A DNA stretch of 64,000 nt from Nostoc calcicola FACHB-3891 (lineage in GTDB: Bacteria > Cyanobacteriota > Cyanobacteriia > Cyanobacteriales > Nostocaceae), in contig NZ_JACJRQ010000001.1 in assembly GCF_014697355.1 (NCBI RefSeq), positions 124,001 to 188,000 on the forward strand, written 5' to 3'. The notes below the pieces were generated by a model. That model had not been told where the DNA came from. It made no database searches and saw nothing but the letters and a program-made list of their open reading frames with translations. Shown piece by piece: positions 27,155-34,674 of this stretch. Position 1 is the stretch's first letter. Each line of letters opens with the position of its first letter. Position numbers and translations under genes: made by a program.

Positions 27155-27973
27155 TCAGAACTTAGGTTTAGCAGCCGCAATCCTAATTTCTTCTTCTTTC
27201 CCCAGTTCTCCCATTTCTTTGGCTTTCTCCTGATTAACGCTCATCAAGACACCACCAGCATTATCAGTTTTAACTGTTAATTGCTCTTGGGCTTTCCAAA
27301 TCCGGTGAGTACCCTCTGGTAGAGTACCCTCAAACTCGGTTTTGCCATCAGCTACTACGCGAATCCATGATGACGCTTTCAAGGTAACACCAATTTGTAC
27401 AGCCTCTTTCTGTTTGGTGTCGCTGACAGGTTGAACTTGTAGTGACTGTTTTGGTTTGGTTAGTTCTGGTTTAACTATTTCTGGTTTAACAATGGGCTTT
27501 TGTTGTGGGTATGGCCCAGTTTCGCTATTACTTGCTTGTAGTACGGCGTTATTTAATAAATGAGATAAGCCATTCACAGAGCATAAAATTAGCAATATGT
27601 AAAGAAAGTAAAGATGAATAGGACGTAGTTGATTCAAAGGTGAAGTATTAGCCGTAGGTAGGGAGTTTACCTGTGCAGAATCGATCGGAAAAGTGTCAGC
27701 AAATTCGGCTCCATTCAAGCCCAGTGCGTCAGCAAATTGTCTGATTAAACCCTGAATATAAACTGGTTCTGGGAGATCGTTTAAATTACCTTCTTCGATC
27801 GCCTGCAATAATCGTCGGGGAATCATGGTCAATATAACCACTTGTTCTAGAGATAGACCCTGTTCTTGACGTGATGCCCAAAGTTGAGCGCCTATTTCTG
27901 CCAACTTTTGAGATCTTTGTTGCTCTAATGAAAGTGGTAGCTGCTGATTATTTTTCTTTCTTGGCCATTTCAT
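27155..27973 (-). CDS. RodZ-like helix-turn-helix membrane protein
   Basis: About 272 residues. An N-terminal HTH_25-type domain (about 20-90, LAEIGAQLWASRQEQGLSLEQV ... GNLNDLPEPVYIQGLIRQFAD) is followed by a linker, one transmembrane segment (LRPIHLYFLYILLILCSVNG, about 145-165) and a C-terminal DUF4115 domain (SWIRVVADGKTEFEGTLPEGT). This is the layout of RodZ, which links MreB to the membrane and affects cell shape. I chose ATG 27971-27973, since AAGGAG lies about 11 bases upstream; GTG four codons earlier is the alternative. Confidence 0.75.
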   Translation of the reverse strand: MKWPRKKNNQQLPLSLEQQRSQKLAEIGAQLWASRQEQGLSLEQVVILTMIPRRLLQAIEEGNLNDLPEPVYIQGLIRQFADALGLNGAEFADTFPIDSAQVNSLPTANTSPLNQLRPIHLYFLYILLILCSVNGLSHLLNNAVLQASNSETGPYPQQKPIVKPEIVKPELTKPKQSLQVQPVSDTKQKEAVQIGVTLKASSWIRVVADGKTEFEGTLPEGTHRIWKAQEQLTVKTDNAGGVLMSVNQEKAKEMGELGKEEEIRIAAAKPKF

Positions 27974-28289
27974 GCCTTCTGACACTCCTTAACTCAACTA
28001 AATCTTTAATAGGTTGCTTGAACAAGAATTCAGAAGCTAGAATTCAGAATTCAGAATTCAGAATTCAGAATCCAGTATAAATTTGTAGCTCTTTTTATGA
28101 AGAATAAACCGGTTTAAAACCCCTAAACAAATCTACGATTTGGTGAGCCATTACTGCAAGAAAATTTCCTTGTGTAGGTGATTAGCGCATTTAAGCGCTA
28201 CTAAGTCAGACCCTACGCATAGTTGCTAACACAACGCTTACAAGCGTCACCCAAAGGGCGATCTACAATTTGGCAGTCTCAAGCCCCAC
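27974..28289. repeat. Intergenic region with AGAATTC STRR and dispersed repeats
   Basis: Bases 28023-28075 are tandem units of CAGAATTCAGAATTCAGAATTC. The rest contains dispersed elements (TTAGCGCATTTAAGCGCTA, CAAGCGTCACCCAAAGGGCG). No gene is seen. Confidence 0.65.
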
Positions 28290-29138
28290 CTACTTAAATT
28301 CCGAATTCTGACTTTTGTTAGCGCAGCGGGGCGTAGCCCATTCTGACTCCTGAATTCTGAATTCTGAATTCTGACTCCTGAATTCTGACTCCTGGCTTAT
28401 TTGCTCTCGCAAAAAGTCAATTTCACGATCTTTAAGGAAACGATATTTACCCTCTGACAAAAAGGGTTCTTTTGGTGTTTGTAATTGAATTGAGCCGATC
28501 GCACTCCGATGCAGTTGGATTACTGGGTATCCTAATTGTTCTGCTATCCGGCGAATTTGGCGATTTCTTCCCTCCTGTAAGACAATTTCTAAAAGACTTC
28601 CTTCTCCACAACGTTTTATCATCTGTACCTTAGCGGTTCGTGTTTTTCTACCATCCAATACCACACCCTGACGCCACATCCGCAATACTGCTTCTGGAGG
28701 ATTTCCTTTTACCAAAACGCGATATGTCTTGGAAATGCTGTGACGTGGATGAGTTAGTCCAAATGTCAAGTCTCCGTCATTTGTCAGGATTAATGCTCCT
28801 GTGGAGTCTGCATCTAGACGCCCAACTGGATGAATACCTGAACCCTCTCGTAATTTTTTCGGTAATAGATCCAGAACTGTTGGTCTTTGGTGAGGATCGT
28901 AGCAAGTTGAAACGACTCCAGCGGGTTTGTGCAACAACAGATAAATCAAAGCTGGACGCTGCTTTGGTGATACAAGCTTGCCATCAATAGCGATCGCATC
29001 TTTTTCGGGATCAACTTTTTGACCTAAATGTGCCAATACCCCATTGATCCGCACCCGTGATTGCCTAATCATTTCTTCAGCTTCACGACGTGAGGCAATA
29101 CCCCATTGAGCGAGAATTTTTTGTAACCGTGCCTCCAT
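28290..29138 (-). CDS. rluB: 23S rRNA pseudouridine synthase, RsuA/RluB family
   Basis: 282 residues. An N-terminal S4 RNA-binding domain (MEARLQKILAQWGIASRREAE, about 1-60) is followed by the RsuA/RluB catalytic domain with the active-site Asp in GRLDADSTGALILTNDG (near residue 102) and the C-terminal motif GRNRQIRRIAEQLGYPVIQL. It modifies uridine in rRNA; RluB versus RluE/RsuA cannot be separated safely. The last 30-odd residues (SQNSEFRIQESEW ... KSQNSEFK) are translated from the GAATTCTGA-type repeat, so the native C-terminus has been extended or replaced by repeat sequence. Confidence 0.88.
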   Translation of the reverse strand: MEARLQKILAQWGIASRREAEEMIRQSRVRINGVLAHLGQKVDPEKDAIAIDGKLVSPKQRPALIYLLLHKPAGVVSTCYDPHQRPTVLDLLPKKLREGSGIHPVGRLDADSTGALILTNDGDLTFGLTHPRHSISKTYRVLVKGNPPEAVLRMWRQGVVLDGRKTRTAKVQMIKRCGEGSLLEIVLQEGRNRQIRRIAEQLGYPVIQLHRSAIGSIQLQTPKEPFLSEGKYRFLKDREIDFLREQISQESEFRSQNSEFRIQESEWATPRCANKSQNSEFK

Positions 29139-29273
29139 GTAGAAATTGCTGATTTACTATTAACTATTAAATGATATTTGCATTTTGTAGTGACTAGGCA
29201 TAAATGTTACATTTAAGGGCAAGTTTTAAATTCCTCAGTTGTTGAGCAAATACTTATAAACTCCAGTGGTTAG

Positions 29274-29987
29274 ATGTCAGAGCAAAATTCCCAAACAACA
29301 AATGTAAACAAAATCCGAATAATTACGCAAGTACTCACGACAGCATTAAAGCTGTGGTTGAGGGCGCAAGTCAGCCAGATATCTGAACTAGAAGTAGAGA
29401 TTAAAGCCAGCGATCGGCAAATTATCTCTGGACGGATTCCTTCGGTATCTATTTTTGCTAGTCATGCAGTTTATCAAGGACTCCTTATTACAGAAATTCG
29501 ATTAATCGCAGAAAATATTCAGGTCAACATCGGGTCAATACTCAAGGGAAAGCCGTTGCGACTGTTACAAATAGTACCAGTTGTTGGCGATTTGACCATA
29601 GACGAGAAAGATCTCAATGCTTCTCTCTCATCTGAATTATTATCGACTGCTTTAAGCGATCTACTGGTTAAGGTTTTACCAACATATTGCCCAAAAACGC
29701 AACCTATTAATTGGCAAGAAATTATTCTTGAGAACAACCGAATTATACTGCTCGGTTTTAGAGTCACCAATAGTGAAACAACACCTCTCAAAATCTGTCT
29801 AGGCTTGCAGTTACTCAATGGTCATGAGTTGCAACTGACACATATCCAAATCAAGGATGACCAGAAAGATTTATTCCAAGACAATCACGAGTACAATTTC
29901 GATCTTGGCTCAGATGTTGATATCCAAGAACTAACGCTGATCCCAGGTAAGTTATTGTGTCGTGGGCGGATTAACGTTAATCCGTAA
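29274..29987 (+). CDS. DUF2993 (LmeA-like) protein
   Basis: 237 residues. The central part (LKLWLRAQVSQISELEVEIK, then GRIPSVSIFASHAVYQGLLI and EIRLIAENIQVNIGSILKGK) matches the DUF2993 family, related to mycobacterial LmeA and predicted to bind phospholipid or polyprenyl-phosphate. Unlike many homologues it shows no clear signal peptide. It faces away from the rluB gene and converges on cdsA. Function in cyanobacteria is unknown. Confidence 0.75.
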   Translation: MSEQNSQTTNVNKIRIITQVLTTALKLWLRAQVSQISELEVEIKASDRQIISGRIPSVSIFASHAVYQGLLITEIRLIAENIQVNIGSILKGKPLRLLQIVPVVGDLTIDEKDLNASLSSELLSTALSDLLVKVLPTYCPKTQPINWQEIILENNRIILLGFRVTNSETTPLKICLGLQLLNGHELQLTHIQIKDDQKDLFQDNHEYNFDLGSDVDIQELTLIPGKLLCRGRINVNP

Positions 29988-29989
29988 AA

Positions 29990-30143
29990 GGGCATTGGGC
30001 ATTGGGAAGAAGCAGGGGGGCAGGGGGCGGGGGGCAGAGGGGAAAATTTTCTCCCCAAGCTTTGAGCAAGAACTGCTCCCCATCTCCCTCATCTCCCTCA
30101 TCTCCCTCATCTCCCTCATCTCCCTCATCTCCCCCTGCCCATC
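29990..30143. repeat. Composite STRR block between DUF2993 gene and cdsA
   Basis: Same composite as at 16853-17006 and 56135-56290: GGGAAGAAGCAGGGGGGCAGG, then GGGGAAAATTTTCTCCCC and five tandem CTCATCTCC units. Confidence 0.8.
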
Positions 30144-31031
30144 TCATTCTACGATCAGCGGCAAAAGTAGGGTTACGAAATAGTAAACCAAAGGTGCTGT
30201 AAAAATATAACTATCAGTACGGTCTAAAATACCACCGTGGCCAGGGATTAATTGTCCAGAATCCTTGACTCCAGCATCGCGCTTGAGCATAGACTCGGTA
30301 AGATCCCCTAAAAGGCTAGCAATGCCAATCAGCAAACCCAATGCTAAGCCAGTAAATACAGATCTAGGCAAGTGCAGATAATAGGCTCCAGCTAAAGCTA
30401 CAGCAACACTGGAAGTAATACCAAAGACAGCACCTTCTACGGTTTTTTTCGGACTAATCTCAGACAAACGGGTTTTGCCAAAGAATTTGCCGATTGTGTA
30501 AGCACCGATATCAGCTGCCCAAATACATAACAAAGTCAGCAGTGTTGCCGTCAAACCTTGTGGTAGAGAGGTGGAATTTGCCTTTTGCCAGAAATCTCCC
30601 CAGGTTGTAGGCCAGTAAGCTCCTAAAGGGAGATTGCTAAAAGCGGCACTATCAATTGCTCGCAACCGCACCCAATAACTCGGTAAATAACCTACGTAAA
30701 ATAGCCCCATAATCGAAGCGGAAATGTCGGCAATGGTGGCAAATTTCGGTTGAAACAGCAGGTAAAAACAAATCAGCGTGCCTGCTATTGGCATCACAGC
30801 ATCAGCTAAACTGCCATCAAGGGTACAAATCACCAGCAAGACTTGGCTAGCAGCCATAGTGGTTTTAGCAGCGGGAGCAATGCCTCTGGCTCGCACCAAA
30901 TTAAAATATTCTTGTTGACCCAAAAAGACAACAACTGCAAACATGATGGTAAAGTACCAACCCCCCAAAAGGGTTGCAGACAGAGCAAGAGCGATCGCAA
31001 TAATTCCACTAATAATCCGAGACCAAGGCAT
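30144..31031 (-). CDS. cdsA: Phosphatidate cytidylyltransferase
   Basis: About 295 residues, an integral membrane enzyme that makes CDP-diacylglycerol from phosphatidate and CTP for phosphatidylglycerol synthesis. Several transmembrane stretches are visible (IISGIIAIALALSATLLGGW and others). The CDP-DAG synthase signature is near the C-terminus: SLLGDLTESMLKRDAGVKDS ... PGHGGILDRTDSYIF. I use ATG 31029-31031 (MPWSRIIS). The open frame extends 17 codons upstream, but those residues (MPQSPIPNPQSPVPN) are translated from a CCCAATCCCCAATCCCC repeat. Confidence 0.93.
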   Translation of the reverse strand: MPWSRIISGIIAIALALSATLLGGWYFTIMFAVVVFLGQQEYFNLVRARGIAPAAKTTMAASQVLLVICTLDGSLADAVMPIAGTLICFYLLFQPKFATIADISASIMGLFYVGYLPSYWVRLRAIDSAAFSNLPLGAYWPTTWGDFWQKANSTSLPQGLTATLLTLLCIWAADIGAYTIGKFFGKTRLSEISPKKTVEGAVFGITSSVAVALAGAYYLHLPRSVFTGLALGLLIGIASLLGDLTESMLKRDAGVKDSGQLIPGHGGILDRTDSYIFTAPLVYYFVTLLLPLIVE

Positions 31032-31049
31032 AGAAGTATTGGGTACTGG

Positions 31050-31223
31050 GGATTGGGGATTGGGGATTGGGGACTGAGGCATGGGGCGTTGGGTACGATG
31101 AGTGCTGAGTTAGGAGTTAGGAGTTAGGAGTTAGGAGTTAAAAGTTAGGAGTTAAGAGTTAGGAATTCTCCCCATCTCCCCATCTCCCCATCTCCCTATG
31201 CCCCATGCCCTAGTCCCCACTCC
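31050..31223. repeat. STRR block between cbiT and cdsA
   Basis: GGGGATTGGGGATTGGGGA, GAGTTAGGAGTTAGGAGTTAGG and CCCCATCTCCCCATCTCCCC units in succession. No gene; the cdsA upstream region is almost entirely repeat. Confidence 0.75.
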
Positions 31224-31826
31224 CTAATCCAGTTTCTCACCACTGAGGATAAAAATGGGATCGACGGCGATAAAGGTTTGAGAAAAGCCGCGCGTTTCTA
31301 GGCGGTTAACGGCAGATTGAACGACTTCGATATTTCTAGCCCTTAATAGGGAAAAACTCTGGGAAATGGCATACAGACTTTCTAGATTAGCAGCTGTGGC
31401 TACAACCCGACCTGATGGCGGTAAATATTGCCAAGCAGCTTGCAGAATTTCTTGAATGGGGCGTCCTCCCTCAATACAAACCCGGTGAGGGGTTACCTTG
31501 AGATCCTGCAAACACTCTGGGGCACTACCTTCAATGACTTCGACGTTTTTCACTTCAAAGCGATCGCAGTTACGCTTAATTAGATTAGCTACTTCTTCAT
31601 CCCTTTCGACAGCGATAATCTTTCCTTTTGGACACAGCAATCCCACTTCTACAGGAATTGTACCCGTTCCAGCACCAATGTCCCACAACACCGAATCTGG
31701 TTGTAGCCGCAGTTGAGAAATTAACAACAGTCGGACTTCTCGCTGGCTCAGGGGAATTCCTGGCAAATGCTCGAATAATTCATCGGGAATACCAGGAGTA
31801 ATATAAGGCCAAAGTTGGGAAGGCAT
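31224..31826 (-). CDS. cbiT: Precorrin-6B C15-methyltransferase/decarboxylase domain CbiT
   Basis: 200 residues of the class I SAM methyltransferase fold: glycine-rich motif LWDIGAGTGTIPVEVGLL (about 47-64), acidic AVERDEEVANLI and CIEGGRPIQEIL. The N-terminal PGIPDELFEHLPGIPLSQRE is characteristic of CbiT/CobL C-terminal domains. CbiT methylates C15 and decarboxylates precorrin in cobalamin synthesis. A separate CbiE would be needed; none is in the window. ATG start. Confidence 0.85.
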   Translation of the reverse strand: MPSQLWPYITPGIPDELFEHLPGIPLSQREVRLLLISQLRLQPDSVLWDIGAGTGTIPVEVGLLCPKGKIIAVERDEEVANLIKRNCDRFEVKNVEVIEGSAPECLQDLKVTPHRVCIEGGRPIQEILQAAWQYLPPSGRVVATAANLESLYAISQSFSLLRARNIEVVQSAVNRLETRGFSQTFIAVDPIFILSGEKLD

Positions 31827-31921
31827 AGAATTACGTAATTATACTAAAGATATTGGCAAACCAAATTGAAAAGCCATAAGCTATGAAGATTTTTCTTTCT
31901 TTAGCCTCATAACAAACCATA

Positions 31922-33337
31922 ATGATTGGCGAAATATTAGGCGAACTTTACGAAGTTCAGCAGCTATTAGGAAAAAAAGCAGGGCGGCGGACGCTGTTAG
32001 CTCGTGACTTGAAAACTCAGAAATTAGTCGTTATCAAGTTACTCTCTTTTAATAGTGACTTTGAATGGGATGATCTCAAGCTGTTTGAGCGGGAAGCCCA
32101 AACCCTAAAATCTTTATCACATCCCTCTATTCCTGAGTATTTAGACTATTTTGAAGTAAATTTACCTACAATCAAAGGATTTGCTCTAGTACAGAGTTAT
32201 ATCCCAGCACAAACTTTAGAGCAATACTTACAAACTGGGCAGACTTTTACGGAAGCTGAAATCAAACAGATAGCCAAAGCTGTTTTAGAAATTCTTATTT
32301 ACTTACATGGGTTGCATCCGCCTGTAATCCATCGCGATCTTAAGCCTAGCAATATTTTATTGGGCAATCGCTCTGGGAATAGTGTCGGTGAAGTTTATCT
32401 GATCGATTTTGGTTCGGTGCAGACTATCCTCGCTACAGAAGGTGGGACTAGGACTGTGGTGGGAACCTATGGCTATATGCCACAGGAGCAATTTGGTGGG
32501 CGCACCGTTCCGGCTTCCGATCTTTATAGTTTAGGCGCGACGTTAATTTATTTGGTGACGGGTACTCACCCAGCGGATTTACCCCAAAAGGATTTTCGCA
32601 TTCAGTTTGAACAAGTGGCTAATCTCAGTCCCAGCTTTACCAATTGGTTAAAGTGGATGGTTGAACCCAGTTTAGAACGGCGTTTGAGTTCTGCATCTGT
32701 GGCGATGTCTACGACGGGCTTTGCCTACGCAGTTTTAGAGAAACCAGAGTCGAGAAACTCGCCTGTTTTGGTTATTGGCAAGCCACATGGGAGTAAAATT
32801 CAATTAACAAAAAATCAGGATTCTCTAGAAATTATCATTCCACCAGCTGGTTTTGATTTATCAATAGCATTCACCGGTTTATTTGCGATCGCCTGGAATT
32901 CATTTATCCTATTTTGGACAATTGGCGTTCTCTCGACCCCCTTTCCCGCCAACATTCCCTTTGCTTTGTTCTCGCTTCCCTTTTGGGGCGCTGGATTTTT
33001 TATGGTGTACACATTTTTCTTTCATTTATTTGGACGCATTTGCTTACGCCTAAATTCCCAGCAAATTACTCTAACCGGAGAGTTGTTTGCTTGGAAATTT
33101 TATCGTCCCCAGAAATCCCCAACAAAAAGTATTACCAAGTTGGTTTACATTCCAAAACATTTTACTCAAGACTCCCAAGGCACTAGAATTGCCGTTCCAA
33201 CACAATTGGATATTTGGACAGGAGTAAAAAAATATCAACTTGGGAATATTACTGCTGCTATTAAATCTGAAGCGGAACTGGAATGGTTAGCTTATGAATT
33301 AAGCGATTGGTTGGGCATACCAATTACTAGAGCATAG
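31922..33337 (+). CDS. Serine/threonine protein kinase with C-terminal membrane segments
   Basis: 471 residues. Kinase domain about 1-270: glycine loop region LLGKKAGRRTLLARD, catalytic loop HRDLKPSNILLGN, DFGSVQ (DFG) and GTYGYMPQEQFGG with the APE-like PQEQ. The glycine loop is less canonical than usual. After the kinase come two hydrophobic segments (FTGLFAIAWNSFILFWTIGV and IPFALFSLPFWGAGFFMVYTF, about 315-375), then a soluble C-terminal domain. It is therefore probably a membrane-anchored Hanks-type kinase; the substrate is unknown. ATG start. Confidence 0.85.
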   Translation: MIGEILGELYEVQQLLGKKAGRRTLLARDLKTQKLVVIKLLSFNSDFEWDDLKLFEREAQTLKSLSHPSIPEYLDYFEVNLPTIKGFALVQSYIPAQTLEQYLQTGQTFTEAEIKQIAKAVLEILIYLHGLHPPVIHRDLKPSNILLGNRSGNSVGEVYLIDFGSVQTILATEGGTRTVVGTYGYMPQEQFGGRTVPASDLYSLGATLIYLVTGTHPADLPQKDFRIQFEQVANLSPSFTNWLKWMVEPSLERRLSSASVAMSTTGFAYAVLEKPESRNSPVLVIGKPHGSKIQLTKNQDSLEIIIPPAGFDLSIAFTGLFAIAWNSFILFWTIGVLSTPFPANIPFALFSLPFWGAGFFMVYTFFFHLFGRICLRLNSQQITLTGELFAWKFYRPQKSPTKSITKLVYIPKHFTQDSQGTRIAVPTQLDIWTGVKKYQLGNITAAIKSEAELEWLAYELSDWLGIPITRA

Positions 33338-33535
33338 AGCAAAAATCACTCTTAAATTTAATTTTTAACGTTACGTGTAAGTCAGCACCCCCAATGTATT
33401 TATAGGTTGGGGATATATTTAGTTCGGGGAATGTCAAAAATCTAGATAAAACTCAGTTAATTATCTCTCAACAAACGCGATCGCCTCTACAACTTTGGGA
33501 ATACTGAAATTAAGTACCCTAGAGGAGTATTAAAA

Positions 33536-34009
33536 ATGGCAGAAAATCGCGTCAGTGCCAGCTTAACCCCAGCAGATAAGTATGCAGTCATGCAAGCGAT
33601 ATCCACTATTCGGGAAAAGTTACCATTTTTGATTGATTTGACCCCCGAAGACCGAAGAACAATGCTAAAAATGGGAGATAAAAGTCGGGCTTTTGTTAGC
33701 AAAGCCTTGGAAGTAGCGACACAAAACCCTAACTTTTTGCCTCGTTCTTTTGATTTGGAAGAGATGCGCCGGGACTTGGAAATATATGAGGATTTGTATC
33801 CCGTACTTTTGTCTCTAACACAACTACAAGAATTGGTAGATGACACCTGTATAGCCGCTGCTAGCGAAGCTTACGCCGCAGCATTAGCAGTTTATAGCTA
33901 TGCCAAAGCTAGCGGTGATGTCACAGGATTAGATGCAGTAATTGATGAGATGGGACGCAGGTTTAACCGCCGTTCTAAGAAAAAGCAACCCGAAGTCCCA
34001 GTAAGCTAA
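33536..34009 (+). CDS. Conserved hypothetical protein
   Basis: 157 residues, mostly helical, charged, no signal peptide or membrane segment. It begins MAENRVSASLTPADKYAVMQ and ends with a basic tail (RFNRRSKKKQPEVPVS). Sequence quality and the ATG with AGAGGAG about 9 bases upstream argue for a real gene. I do not recognise a domain with confidence. It lies between the membrane kinase and the first 21-bp array, in the same direction. Confidence 0.65.
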   Translation: MAENRVSASLTPADKYAVMQAISTIREKLPFLIDLTPEDRRTMLKMGDKSRAFVSKALEVATQNPNFLPRSFDLEEMRRDLEIYEDLYPVLLSLTQLQELVDDTCIAAASEAYAAALAVYSYAKASGDVTGLDAVIDEMGRRFNRRSKKKQPEVPVS

Positions 34010-34324
34010 AGTCTAAACTAGACAATTACAGCAGTTGTCAATTTCGATAGAATACACGTTATTTGTAGGGGCGCACAGCTGTGCGCCCCTACCACGTTTT
34101 GTATCCAAAGATTTTTAAAACCCGCCTGCGCGGATTTTGTCTCTGTAGCGGCAATTTCTATAGCGCATCTCGTTTATCTAAAATACACTTTGACCTCTCT
34201 CCAAACCTCACCCCTACAAGGAGAAAGGCTTTGAATCTTACTCCCCTTCCCTTGTAGGGAAGGGGCTGGGGGTTAGGTTTATATTAGACTCCACCGAGAA
34301 GCGCTAAGTCGCCAGGGCATTTTT
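34010..34324. repeat. Intergenic region with palindromic dispersed repeats
   Basis: Bases 34065-34092 form a perfect palindrome of the GTAGGGGCGCACAG / CTGTGCGCCCCTAC type. Bases 34195-34280 contain a CCTCTCTCC...CCCCTTCCCTTGTAGGG element common in cyanobacterial spacers. No gene is seen. Confidence 0.65.
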
Positions 34325-34572
34325 GAGCCTCAGAAGGTCAACTTTGAGCCTCAGAAGGTCAACGTCGAGCCTCAGAAGGTCAACGTCGAGCCTCAGAAGG
34401 TCAACGTCGAGCCTCAAAAGGTCAACGTCGAGCCTCAGAAGGTCAACGTCGAGCCTCAGAAGGTCAACGTCGAGCCTCAGAAGGTCAACGTTGAGCCTCA
34501 GAAGGTCAAAGTTGAGCCTCAGAAGGTCAAAGTTGAGCCTCAGAAGGTCAACATTGAGCCTCAGAAGGTCAA
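34325..34572 (+). repeat. 21-bp tandem array 1 (12 units) upstream of STAND gene 1
   Basis: Twelve units with an exact period of 21 bases. Each begins GAGCCTCAGAAGGTCAAC, followed by three variable bases (GTC, TTT, GTT or ATT). The array ends 102 bases before the ATG of the STAND gene. A multiple of three keeps several frames open on both strands: a SLRRST heptapeptide on one plus frame and EPQKVN on another. Neither has a good start codon, so I treat it as DNA or RNA repeat and not protein. Confidence 0.92.
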
Positions 34573-34674
34573 TGCATAAAAATTATCTAAAAAAAATTTC
34601 ATAAATTCCGAAATACACCTTGTATATTTAGTAATTATTTTGTAAGCATTAGCACCCCAAGATTTAATCTTGTA
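34573..34674 (+). promoter_or_regulatory. Conserved leader of STAND gene 1
   Basis: This 100-base segment is closely similar to 37921-38034 upstream of STAND gene 2 (shared: ATAAATTCCGAAATA, TGTAT-TTTAGTA-TTAT, CATTAGC, then AATCT-GTAATG). Two paralogues keeping the same leader suggests a shared promoter or regulatory site. No canonical ribosome site is seen before the ATG. Confidence 0.6.

Noticed and set aside
34325-34572. CRISPR array
   Set aside because: Units are directly adjacent 21-mers with no unique spacers, and no cas genes are near.
34323-34604. 93-codon frame of SLRRST heptapeptides
   Set aside because: Produced by the 21-bp array; starts with TTG, no ribosome site, and other frames of the same repeat are equally open.
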